Shown here: piece after piece, positions 34,634 to 45,071 of the stretch | Numbering within the stretch: the first letter of the stretch is position 1 | How the letters are laid out: each line of letters opens with the position of its first letter | Assembly (NCBI GenBank): GCA_948567375.1 | Contig: OX419757.1 | Coordinates: 75,268,001-75,332,000, forward strand | Direction: 5' to 3' | DNA length: 64,000 nt | From: Lunularia cruciata | Lineage: Eukaryota; Streptophyta; Marchantiopsida; Lunulariales; Lunulariaceae | Notes under the pieces: generated by a model | Told to the model about the DNA's origin: nothing | The model's input: only the letters and a program-made list of their open reading frames with translations | The model's database searches: none | Translations under genes and position numbers: made by a program

Positions 34634-35330
34634 GGAGGTATTTGTAGTGTTTGATTATTCACTATTTTTATTTTCAAAGTTGAGTAAAGCAAAGTGTTGT
34701 AACTCAGTGCTTGTTGTTTCAACTTAATTCCAAGTATCAATCATGTGTGTGTGTTTGTGAGTGCTTGGAGAAATTCAAAATGCAAGTTAGTGACCTTGTT
34801 GGATGTTGGATTCCACATTGCTGATTGCATTCTATGCGGTTGATCTTGAGTGGATAGCAATGAAATCAATGCCTTGATAGATCTATGAAGAATTGTAGTG
34901 TTGGTAGTATTCTGCACAATGCTAAATTGTAGTGTTGGTAGAATTGTGAGCACAATGCTGGATTGATGTGAAGCAATTTTGATTAAAGGAAGTTGTGCCT
35001 TTAGTGGAGGGTTGTAACACAATTTTGAGGTAAAGTTGTTTTGTGGTGAAGTAACCTTCTTTGTGAAGAACTGAATCATCACAATCAAGATTGTTTTGGA
35101 AAGATTTGAAGAATTGTGATTATGGAGGACATGTATTGTGATAAGACTGTAATTCAATGCTTGTTTCTCTCTTTTGGGTGTGGTTTTGACCCGAGAGACT
35201 AAAGAAAAACTCAAGAAGAATTTTTGTGTTACATTTTACTTTGTATTTGTCTATTTTTGAACCATATATCTATGGGAGCAAAATGTTACTTGCTGATTAC
35301 CGCAAAAGGGACACTTGTTGGGTTGTGACA

Positions 35331-37780
35331 AGGATCCACAAAGGACAGGCTTAACAATGATGGGCCCTCAAGTGGGGTACCTAAGAGTGACCTCATAGGC
35401 AATAGTTCTCCTACATCAACTCTTCAAGACCCAATACTTCTAGAGATAATGAGGAAAATCAACAAGGGTCGGGTATGAATACTGCTAGTGGAGAAAAATT
35501 GGCCATAGAAGGTAACCAACATCTAAAGAGCAGTCTCAAAGATATGGGACTTGAGGAAGGGAAGTTGGTGACTAAAGAGATGATCACCACTATGGGTATT
35601 GTCCAACCCTATTCTTGTAGTACCATGGAGGTCAACACACGAACTTGAGGAGAGTGGGTGCTTGATGAGTATAGAAATACAAGAATTCAGTAGAAATGAC
35701 CCATATAGTGGACCTCATAGAGCCAATTGCAAAGGAAGGGCCTCTAGGGACAAGTGGAGAGGATACCATTTTGGCCATCATAAAAGAGAAAATTGAACCA
35801 ATTGAGCTTGTATGTTGATGGGGAAGAAACTATGGGAAGAATAATTGTCACATGGGCAAACCAATACTGCAATGGAGGGATAATGGACTATGGGATGTAA
35901 GGAAGGTGACTTATATAGCCCAATGCCTTGCCCAATGGCCAACCTTTGATATGGCTTGGGGTGGAGTGGTAGTCTGAATTCCCATAGTCAAGTATCTCCT
36001 CATTAGAGAATAGGAAATCTTAATAGATACTTACCTTGGAGATGATTCAAGAGTCTATCACCCCCATGAGCCCTTTGACTCTTTATAATATCTCACTCAT
36101 CCTCTGAAAGGCTAGTTCATAAGAGGAAGAACTTATTGTCTTCTTAATTAACTGGGACTACAATGCAATGAGGGACAATGAGTATTTCTCATGAATGAAA
36201 TTACACTGATTCCAACATTTCCATACATTCAATCACCCAAAAATGAAGAAATTATATGAAATTCCCCTTTCTTTTGCCTTTCAATGGCTTGAGTCTTCTT
36301 TACTACCATTCCCAATATAGTGTATGTTCCCATCTACTAGTCACTCTTGTAGTCCCTTATTACTCTATGCATGTAGGAAGAGACAAACCTCTTGGACCTT
36401 CAAGACCAGAAACTAACTCCCTTCTCTCTCATGCATATGGAGTTTTGTCTCTCTTAAGTATCTAGGTTCATACTAAAAGAAATTTTACTCTTGCACTAAT
36501 TTCTATGCTAACAAGAGGCAGCTACCATCCTTCATGCTACTTCTATCCCCTCCGTTCAATGTCTAATCTAATCCTACAAGTACTACTGGTTCTTAATAAC
36601 ACTTCTACTTTGGGACTTCTTGTATATGAGTTCCAGCCTAAGGCTTCCCATAGATAAGCTCATGTCTTTTGCTCCACAAAAATAGTGCAATGCCTTGAAT
36701 TGAAGGAGGTAGCTAGACTTTTTGTGGGCAGCCAGCTTGGAAGAAGTTGGAGGCTTGCTTAGCAAGACCATTTGACAGGCCCAGAGTTCCCAAGGTCTGT
36801 CTGGCCCTTTATTTGCCCCAAGTATACAAGAGATCCCAAGATTCAAGCACTACTCTTGGGATTTGACAACTATATGGGCAAACGGATGGGACAACTTTAT
36901 ACCTTTGGAAGTTATAAAGAGAGTCCCACATGAATCCCAAGAGTTCTAAGAATGGCTCAAATTGGTAATTCCACCATACCATGGGTCAAGTTTTAATCCC
37001 ATTGATGTCACCACCCAACTATTAGTTGTGTTTTTTTAAGCTCCAAGTGGTATCAATGCCCATGAGGTGGAAAAAGCACTAAGCCCTAAGCCAAGAAGAT
37101 AAGGACCAGTCCACATGGTAGCCCTTCCTTCCACTACCAACCTTAATGCAACACATGTAGGTAGATGTTCTTGCTGCTTTTAGATGTTTGTAGCAAGAAA
37201 TTTTCATTTTTACCTTCGTAGAACAAGGCTACTAATTTGATTTGGCCCTCCTCAATATGGGAACATCAATAAACCAGCATATCTTGCTACATGTGATCAT
37301 TGGTGCAGAGCAATTCTCCATAAAAGGGACTTGGGGAATTGAGTTTTGGGATTTCTTCAAAACATGTTGTGTATTAGTAGAGGGACTACTAAGGAGGAAC
37401 CTCCAATTAGAGTACTCCCATGAGTTGACGTACATATCAATAAAACTCCCATACTTTTCTTTGAGGTATTGATACCACCATAAGTACCATAGTATAAGAG
37501 TTAAGGACGATGTTCAAGAAATTATAGCAAAGGACTCATAACAATTTTGTTCCCACCTTGGAGGTTCCTCTTGTAGTCTTGGAGAAGTGTGTGAGTGCAT
37601 TCCTAAACTCAACCTTTCAAGTATTTGTTGTCTTATGATGCATTGAGCAATTATATGATCAAACGCTTTGACAAGAAGTAGGGTGCAGACCTCATCAACA
37701 ATTAAGAAGACTCCAATGACCTTAATGGACCAAGAGCTGTGGCTTATGTCCTAGAGTCCAAGAAGCCCATAGTTAAAGGA
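35331..37780 (+). pseudogene. Relic X, right part, and unassigned decayed sequence
   Basis: 35331-35335 is the right AGGAT copy. From there the X frame continues (STKDRLNNDGPSSG to KINKG) as far as a stop at about 35476. Beyond it, coding-like fragments occur (for example around 36100-36190 and 37242-37472), but none could be tied to a family. I see no LTR or primer site that would define the element. Confidence 0.4.
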
Positions 37781-38416
37781 CTGCATGTGCCTTACCGTTG
37801 TCGGGGAATTTGTTTGGCCTCGAGAGTGCACCAGGCACCTGGCTGCTTGTGCTTAGTTTTTCCTTGGCTTTCCCAGAACTGGCTAGCTCACACGGTTTCA
37901 GCTATGGTTTTGGGACCTGACGGTTCCTAGGAGAGGTTGGAATTTTATTTTTACGAACAACAACTAGTATTCTATTCAGCTCAACCAGGCCAGACTACTA
38001 AGTAGAACCTTTCACATAAACGGACTGAGAGCTCCTAAAATGGAGCTTCCACAACGCTAGTCATAGGTCAAACACACCATCATCTTAGCTCTACTAGACC
38101 TGCAAAATTTTCTTTCCTGTCTAGCCTTCTCTCTCTTGTAAGGTCATTCATTCTCTTGCAAAGGAACCCATTTTCTGCCCTGCACTCTCAAGGCCTTGTT
38201 TTCCTGCAAAAATTTATCTCCTCTACCCTACACTCCTTCAAGGCATACTCCCTGCCATTTGTTCATCTGGCCACTGTCATGCTCAATAGCACTTTCAAAA
38301 GTTTCTCTCTCCTTCCGTCACAGACCAAGGCTAGGTAACCTTCAAAAATCTCTCTTCAATAGTTCACTCCTGTCCAGACCAAGCTCTGGAGACTCTCGCT
38401 CCTTCACTCTGAACAG

Positions 38417-38479
38417 TCTCTCATTCACTTTGTCCAATCTCTCATTTGCTTTGCCCAATCTCTCATTCACTCTGCCTAG
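38417..38479 (+). repeat. Three 21-bp tandem repeats
   Basis: Units of TCTCTCATTCACTTTGTCCAA with few changes lie at 38417, 38438 and 38459, preceded by a shortened related copy. Since 21 is a multiple of three, the array reads as seven-residue repeats (LSFTLSN type) in the open frame across it. Confidence 0.85.
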
Positions 38480-39000
38480 TCTCCCTTTCATGAGAATTCT
38501 TCACTATTACATTTTCAACAACACATCCTCTACATTCAAAATTCATTCCACGTCCACCTCTTCACAACAAACATTCTTCATTCAAGATTTGCTCTCCTAT
38601 CAACATTCTCACAATAATCATCCTTCCACATTCAAAATCATTCCCTGTCCAGCCAGAGCAACCCCAACACAAATCTACCCATGTCACTGGCTACTGCTCA
38701 GGGAATCCAACCTTCAAAATCTCTCCTATCTTGTGCAAGGCAAAGTCAGACTCTTGAATTTCTTCTCCTGCTCCCGCCTTAGTTCAGTCCTTCATGCAGA
38801 TTTCAACTCCTTCTCTTCTCCATTGTTCCAAATCAATGACCAAGCAAAACTCAAAAATATCCTGCTCTTGCAACAACCATAGGCTTCCACTCTCAAAAAA
38901 TCTCCCCTTTGTCCTATCACAGCCTTGGAATCCTTACTCAAAAAAGCTATCCTCTCTTGCAACACTCTCATTCAACCTTGGAATTTCTTTCTGCTCCTGT

Positions 39001-40035
39001 CACAGCCCTAAGGCATTTTGAAATTTCATCTCTGGCCCTGCAAGACTCTCAATGAACTCCCAAAAAGTTTCTGCTCCTATCACAGCCCTAAGGCATTTTG
39101 AAATTCCATCTCTGGCCCTGCAAGACTCTCACTCAACTCCCAAAAAATGTTTGCTCCTGTCACAGCCCTAAGGCATTTCAAAATTCCATCTCTGGCCTTG
39201 CAAGACTCTCACTCAACTCCCGAAAAGTTTCTGCTCCTATCACAGCCTAAGGCATTTCAAAAATCCATCAGCCCACAAGACTCTCACTCAAATTTCAAAA
39301 ATCCATCTCTTGGTCCTGGCACAGCCCTAAGGCATTTCAAAATTCCATCTCTTGCCTTGCAAGACTCTCACTCAACTCCCAAAAAGTTTTTGCTCCTATC
39401 ACAGCCTAAGGCATTTCAAAAATCCATCAGCCCTCAAGACTCACTCAAATTTCAAAAATCCATCTCTTGGTCCTGGCACAGCCCTAAGGCATCTCAAAAA
39501 TCCTTCAGCCCTCAAGACTCTCACTCAAATTTTGAAAATTCATCTCTTGGTCCTGGCACAGCCCTAAGGCATCTCGAAAATCCTTCAACCCTCAAGACTC
39601 TCACTCAAATTTTGAAAATTCATCTCCTGGTCCTGGCACAGCCCTAAGGCATCTCAAAAATCCTTAGCCCTCAAGACTCTCACTCAAATTTTGAAAATTC
39701 ATCTCCTGGTCTTGGCACAGCCCTAAGGCATCTTGAAAATCCTTTAGCCCTCAAGACTCTTCCTCAAATTTTGAAAATCCATCCCCTGGTCCTGGCACAG
39801 CCCTAAGGCATCTCTAAAATCCTTCAGCCTTCAAGACTCTCACTCAAATTTTGAAAATCCATCCCCTGGTCCTGGCACAGCCCTAAGGCATCTCAAAAAT
39901 CCTTCAGCCCTCAAGACTCTCCCTCAAATTTCAAAAATCCATCCCTTGGTCCTGGCACAGCCCTAAGGCATCTCTAAAATCCTTCAGCCCTCAAGACTCT
40001 CACTCAAATTTTGAAAATCCATCAACCCTCACTCT
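39001..40035 (+). repeat. Minisatellite: 13 units of about 80 bp
   Basis: Every unit begins CACAGCC(C)TAAGGCAT. Starts lie at 39001, 39081, 39161, 39241, 39320, 39400, 39477, 39557, 39637, 39716, 39796, 39876 and 39956, so the period is 80 with rare 1-3 base losses. Units fall into an early type (CTGGCCCTGCAAGACTC...AACTCCC) and a late type (CTTCAGCCCTCAAGACTC...TTTTGAAAATCCATC). The last seven or so are the most alike, which points to recent expansion at the right end. Confidence 0.95.
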
Positions 40036-40344
40036 CTTGCAAAGTCCTTCACTCTCTTGAGAAGAAAAAACTTTTTGCCTTGCACTCTCAAGCCCTAACA
40101 GTCCTCCTGCGAAAATTTCCCTTCTGTCCCTGCACTTCTCTCCTGCACATGCTCCATTCCTTTGACAAGAAAACACTCCCTTGCCTTGCTGTCTCAAGCT
40201 CTAGCATCTTCCTGCGAAAATTTCCTTTCTCCCCCAGCACTTCTCTCCTGCACATGCTCCATTCCTTCGAGAAGAAAACCCTCCCTTGCCTTGCTGTCTC
40301 AAGCTCTAGCATCTTCCTGCAAAAATTTCCTTTCTCCCAGCCCT
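40030..40344. repeat. Three 105-bp tandem units
   Basis: Units at 40135-40239 and 40240-40344 are nearly identical, and a more diverged one occupies about 40030-40134. At 105 bases they encode 35-residue repeats. Both strands are open across the array, and the purine-rich minus strand gives a charged repeat containing KGNFRRKMLELETARQG. Confidence 0.9.
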
Positions 40345-41267
40345 CTCTCTCCTTCTCAAAAATCCTGCAACCTCTCCTTTGCAAAGCTAGTCTAGCCTTT
40401 CCCAAAAGCTCTCTACTGTCATTCCCCAAAAGCTCTCTGTCCAGCCCTCATCTTTCTCGAAAATTTCACACATTGTCAGCATGTGCACTCCCGCAAACTT
40501 CTCCCTTGTAAAAACTCCTCCTTTGCCAAAAACCCTTTCTCAAGTCCGTTTCAGACAGAAGCCCTTTTCTCAAGAACTGTCTCCTATAGCTTCGTCTGTC
40601 CAGAACCCTTTCCACTCAAAAATTTCTCTCCCTTACTCCTGAACCTTCCCCCTGCTCAAAACCTGTTCCCCTCTCCAAGTCATGTCCTCCCCAAAAAACC
40701 TCTCCTCCCAAGCTGAGTTCCTTCACTGTCCTCTAACTTTTTCATGTTGTTATTCCCCAAACCTTTCATTGTCAAAACTCCTCTAAAGCCTCCCAAGGTA
40801 TTTCCAACTCAAAAGACTCTTTTGCTCCTCCACTAAGGAAAACACTCTTTCACTCCAATAACGTAAAACAAACCTGAGCTAGTGTAACCCAACATCATTT
40901 CTTGGCTCAAGCCAGATTAAAAGACTCCTTGAGCTAATAATACCATAACTTTTTTTGGGCTTCACAATAATATAGGAAATATCTCCCATGGCAAGGTAGC
41001 ATAAAACCACACCCGGGACATATTGACATAAATCCATGTTCCTTACAACAACTAAAAGAGAAAAAGAAAATTTATCACACCAAAAGCCTAAAGGGTACAC
41101 GTGGGCTATTTTCCCGACAACACCGTGCACATTGACAAGTTTGAGTAAGAAACCCAATAGTACCCACAGTTGTCCATGAGAATATCTAATATGTACTAAG
41201 ACCAAATATGTAGCCATTTGCTATAGAAATCATGCAAGACTGATTGTGCCAACCATCAACCATCAAA

Positions 41268-42728
41268 TGTGGTATCCACATTTTTTGTTTTTACAAGTTT
41301 TAAAGTAGAAGTTATTGTTGAAACCAAATTGCAACCAAATGAAGAAGAAAAGAGGGGAATTGTGTGTTCAAAGTAGACCTAAAGAGGTCAACTTTGGGTT
41401 GGAGAAGGAAGTACTCGGATAGGACTTATAGAGTGGTAGACCCAAAGTAGGGTGACTTTGTATTGGTAGGCTCAACCCAATCCAAAGAAGTTGTAACAAC
41501 TTCTCTTTGGGTCATGCCTATCAAGAAGGTACAATTAAAGAAATAGTTGGGTCATGAGAATAATCTAAGGGTGACTAAGAAAAAAACACACCAAAGCTAT
41601 AAGTGTTGATTTCAAAATTGACTGAAGAATGGTTGCATCTCAGAGCATTATAAAACTAAGGGTTCATCGAGGGGAATTGGAAATGCCAAGAAAATATCTC
41701 GATCCTCTTACTAGCTATCCCAAAGGAATGCAAGTCATGAAGCCAAATGAGAGTTTAATTTTCCAAAGTCCATATGGCGTTAGAATCATGCATCCATGAG
41801 AGGAGATAGTGTTCCAACGTTGTAGAGTTCATGAGCACACAATGGCAAAGAAGAACAGCAAGAAGGGCTCCTCACTCATAGTAAGGAGTCTTGCAATTCA
41901 TAGATTGGATGTAGTGGTACATATCAAAGTTCTAAGCAGACTTTGGATTACATTTCTAGCTTGGAACTAGAACTTGAGTTTTCCAAGGTTCATGGTAGAC
42001 ATAGCTCCCAACATCTATGAGGATGGCTCCGAAGTAGCGGGGAAGAGAGGAAGTCTGGCTCAAAGGACAAAGTTGGATTGTAGGTTAGTCTTGGGGAAGG
42101 AAGTGAGGGATGCAGCAAGAGTCATCTTCTATTGGAAGTGTGAGTCTTCAAAAGAAATCACAAAAGTGAGACATTATTTCTTTGCTCCATGTACCAACAA
42201 TAATTACAAGGTGGATACCTATCAAGACCTGATAAATAAAAGTATTTTTGGGATGATAATGGTGATATTCAAGCCCAAGCAAACCACATGCATGACGATG
42301 AATCAAGTTGTGTTCTTTCATCAATTGTTCATACGAGAGAAGGTGAATTGGGCAAAATTTTTCCACAAGAGGACAAGAAGGTTGGATTGGTGCAAAGCAA
42401 TTTTGATTGAGGAAATTGTACCTTCAATAGAGGGGTGGAATACAATTTTTGAGGAAAAGTCACTTTGTGGTGAAATGGCCTTCTTCAAAGCAATTGAATC
42501 ATCAAAGTCAATTATAATTTATGGTGTTATAAATTATGACAAGATTATGGATTGAGCTCTTGTTACTCTCTTATGTGTGTGGTTTCTACACAAGAGGCTA
42601 AAGACGCAACCAATAAGAACTATTGTGTTACTTTTACTTTATATTTGACTATTCTTGACGAGTACCTCTATGGGAACAAACAATTACTCACTGATTATTG
42701 CAAAAGTGATACTTGTTGAGTTGTCACA
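41268..42728 (+). mobile_element. W2: internally deleted family W copy (1461 bp)
   Basis: It has the W start (TGTGGTATCCACATTTTTTG) and the W end (GAGTTGTCACA), but the middle is gone. The coding part runs from the N-terminal block (WNLELEF region near 41960) through 42366 (VNWAKFFHKRTRR). It then jumps, around GGTTGGATTG (42382-42392), to sequence matching W1 at about 34960. About 2.3 kb is missing relative to W1. The 5-base flanks (TCAAA, TAGAC) do not match, so the target duplication is lost or the right end is further on. The 120 bases after 42728 look like another degraded W 3' end. Confidence 0.75.
41974..42555 (+). pseudogene. W2 truncated coding relic
   Basis: This 193-codon open frame fuses the W protein's conserved N-terminal domain to what is normally 3' non-coding W sequence, as a result of the internal deletion. 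The first 130 codons align with the W5 protein around the HQ(A/V)VFFH..F...NWA(R/K) block. The tail from WCKAILIEEIV on has no counterpart in the intact protein. Confidence 0.65.
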
Positions 42729-43353
42729 TAGACAACTTGTGATAAAGTGACATTATTTCCTTCATGCCTAGCCATTTTCAATCCATATCCTTGTGGGAAT
42801 GACTTGTTCTTACTGATTATACTATCAATATGTCAACACGGGGTTGTCAAATGCTTGTTGGCAATGCTATTGGGGATACACTCCTTGGATTAGTTAGAAG
42901 TGAAGGCAATTGAGGCAATGGATGTCATTGGGGAAAATAGTACCTACTAATATTTCAACCTCTCAAGAGCAAATGGCAACTCAGCAAGAGAGAGAACAAG
43001 AATTTGTGTGGCACTCTGTACACAACCAAAACACTCAAGCATGAACCTCATAGCTTGAGAGCAAAATAGAGCACAATATGGAGCTTGTTGATTGGTAACT
43101 ATTTTTTGAATAAAGGAGAATTGGGACTCAAGACCCAACCCCAAGGCTTGCTGCCCATTCCCCAAAATTTCATGATTCCATCCTCACCTAGCACTAGTGG
43201 CTAGACATCACAAACCAAGAAGGGCTTGAAGGATGTATCAAAGAAGGGTTCTCCAGGATTGACTTGTAGTCTCCTCTTTGGCCAAGGAGAAAATATGATA
43301 CTATCACCATTGATAGACCATTTGTTAGAATCTTCATTGAAGAGCCTATGTCT
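42729..43353. other. Unassigned spacer
   Basis: Apart from the W-like 3' end remnant noted under W2 (to about 42850), no feature is recognised before the C-family LTR. Confidence 0.4.
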
Positions 43354-44045
43354 TGTGAGCCGACCTATCTCTCACTCAAGATGAACCTCTGATAGCTATT
43401 ATGGTAGCACACCATGGACTAAGAATGGAAAGAACCCCAACTCCATCATACTCCTCCAAGGCTAACACTCCAAGACTCAAGCCATTGCTTACTAGAAAAC
43501 TCAATAAGAGAGAGATAGTTGCAAAAGAAAGGATGATGAGTACCTCCTCAACCCTTGTTTATATACTTGTGAGATAGTTACACACTAAAGTTACTATTTA
43601 CCATAGTTACTCAAGTTATTAGGATAAAAGCCAAATAATCTCAAAAAGTATTAAGGAATATTCATCCACATGGGCATATTCCACTAAGCATGTGATCTTA
43701 TCTTGACCCAACTACTAAGTCAATGATTCCTTCACATGGGCTATCCTTGGACTATAGAAGAATCCAAAACAAAGAGGCTTGCGGGCCCAAGAGTTCTCAA
43801 CTCTTTCCTCTGAGCCAAACACCTAGGAATAATACCAAGTCAACACACTAGAATCCAAAATAGTGATGCTCATCTTTTCCACTTCCTCTAAAGTAAGGTC
43901 CCCACTATCTTAGCTATGACTAACTTTAACTAATCATGACTAATGTAAAACCATCCTTTATCTCTATATCTACAATATCTCTCAAGTACTTATCATATCA
44001 AGCTAAATATCACAATATTACACACATGCACAAATGGGTGTTATA
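43354..44045 (-). repeat. C-family LTR 1, apparently solo
   Basis: Read on the plus strand it begins TGTGAGCCGACC and ends GGGTGTTATA, matching the LTRs of the gypsy C element at 53680-54370 over its whole length. No C internal region adjoins it. The flanking five bases differ on the two sides. Its GGCAT site (43672-43676), used by W insertions in other copies, is empty. Confidence 0.88.
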
Positions 44046-44219
44046 GTGTAGAGTTCTTATGGGACCAAGAAGCGCACAACCATATTGATATGACTTAAGA
44101 ACGACCATTATAGACCCATTTGTGGGAGAGAAGTTAGACACCTTTCCAAGTGGTGTGCTGGACTAGGACTTGTTTGATGCTACTCCCAACTTGATTGTGT
44201 CTACCATCTCAAATTGTCC

Positions 44220-45071
44220 CATTGGCATGGCAAACCATGCCCTCTTCATGAGATAAAACTACCAAAATTTTAAATGGAAGGATATTGAAGAAGATCTTGA
44301 TATGTTCATGAGGGAGTTTGAAGCCATATTGGTGGCCAACAAGGAAGATGACAATGCAGAATAACTTCAAATATTCCCAAGTCTTCTCCAAAAGAAAGTG
44401 TAAAACAAGTACATATATATCACCAAGATTTGATGAAGGTGCAAGATTGGCCAATAGTGCAAATTTATTTTCAGAAAAATTCACAGAATTGGACTTTGAG
44501 TCCAATATCTTCACTACTATCAATAGTTTGGAGCAAAAGAAAAATGAAAAGTTCAAAGACTATATGGAAAGATTTCAAAGCCTGCTAAGAGTTCCTAAGA
44601 GAGGAGTCATCCTAGGATACTTACATGCACAAGCAATAGCATGGTTTCTAGGAGGATTGCATGGAAACCTTCAAGTCTTTGCAAAGGAACAAGGACAATG
44701 TAAAATGGATTTGGTGGTCCGGTCTGCAAAACTATATGAGTTGGCAAGGATAAACCCTATATAGAGATCACACAAAATCCACAACTTGAAGTAATAACCA
44801 AAGAAAATGGCCAAAAAAAACACCTTTGGGATCTCCAACACTACTAACAAGGGATCATCTTTGTTGTCCTTCTTGGAAGATGAGCAAGAAAGGAGAAGAG
44901 AAAAGCAAGGCATCCAGAAGCTCAAGGTGACCTTCACTTACAAGACTCCTAAACATTTGGGAACAGGTAAGAAGAACTTATTGAGGAGTTTGCCAATTTC
45001 AAGGTGTAAATGAATGGTGCAAAGGAGAGGAGAAAGTTCCCTTCATATACGTGACCCAATATCTGGTGTAC
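44220..45071 (+). pseudogene. Gypsy element F gag fragment
   Basis: Across frames the plus strand reads as a Ty3/gypsy gag. DMFMREFEAILVANKEDDNAE lies near 44300-44365, then NSLEQKKNEKFKDYMERFQS at 44523-44582, and then GGLHGNLQVFAKEQG. It is broken by frameshifts and stops, and the C-family LTR 2 cuts it off at 45072. No matching pol was found nearby. Confidence 0.75.

Larger units (their letters stand above)
31546..35330 (+). mobile_element. W1: complete 3785-bp family W unit
   Basis: W1 begins TGTGGTACCCACA and ends GGGTTGTGACA, with the 5-bp duplication AGGAT on both sides. It interrupts relic X in frame. No direct repeat of one end was found at the other, so it is not a standard LTR element with two LTRs. 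The order is a 5' non-coding part of about 550 bp with a TATAAG box (31935), a long coding region (about 32100-34510), a TATTTAAA box (34626-34633), and about 700 bp of 3' non-coding sequence. TG...CA ends, a 5-bp duplication and a late promoter-like box suggest a solo giant LTR that carries a gene. Confidence 0.8.
38100..40860. other. Pyrimidine-rich, strand-asymmetric tract
   Basis: The plus strand is strongly C/T-rich and G-poor for about 2.7 kb. Short motifs (CTCTC, TTCTC, CTCAA) recur throughout, and three tandem arrays are embedded in it. Open frames occur on both strands because G-poor sequence has few stops on one strand and the repeats are in register. I do not count any of them as genes. 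Confidence 0.7.

Noticed and set aside
31546-35330. Terminal inverted repeats making W a DNA transposon
   Set aside because: TGTGGTACCC against the reverse of the other end, TGTCACAACC, agrees at only about six of ten bases, no better than TG...CA ends alone would give.
39001-40035. CRISPR-like array
   Set aside because: Units are 80 bp of continuous repeat with no unique spacers, in eukaryotic retroelement-rich DNA.
39147-40511. 166-codon frames through the 80- and 105-bp repeats
   Set aside because: The 80-bp period is not a multiple of three and indels change the frame. Openness is explained by base bias and repetition.
41268-42728. Target-site duplication for W2
   Set aside because: TCAAA precedes the start, but the bases after the CA end are TAGAC. 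A TCAAA 120 bases further on does not follow a proper W end.
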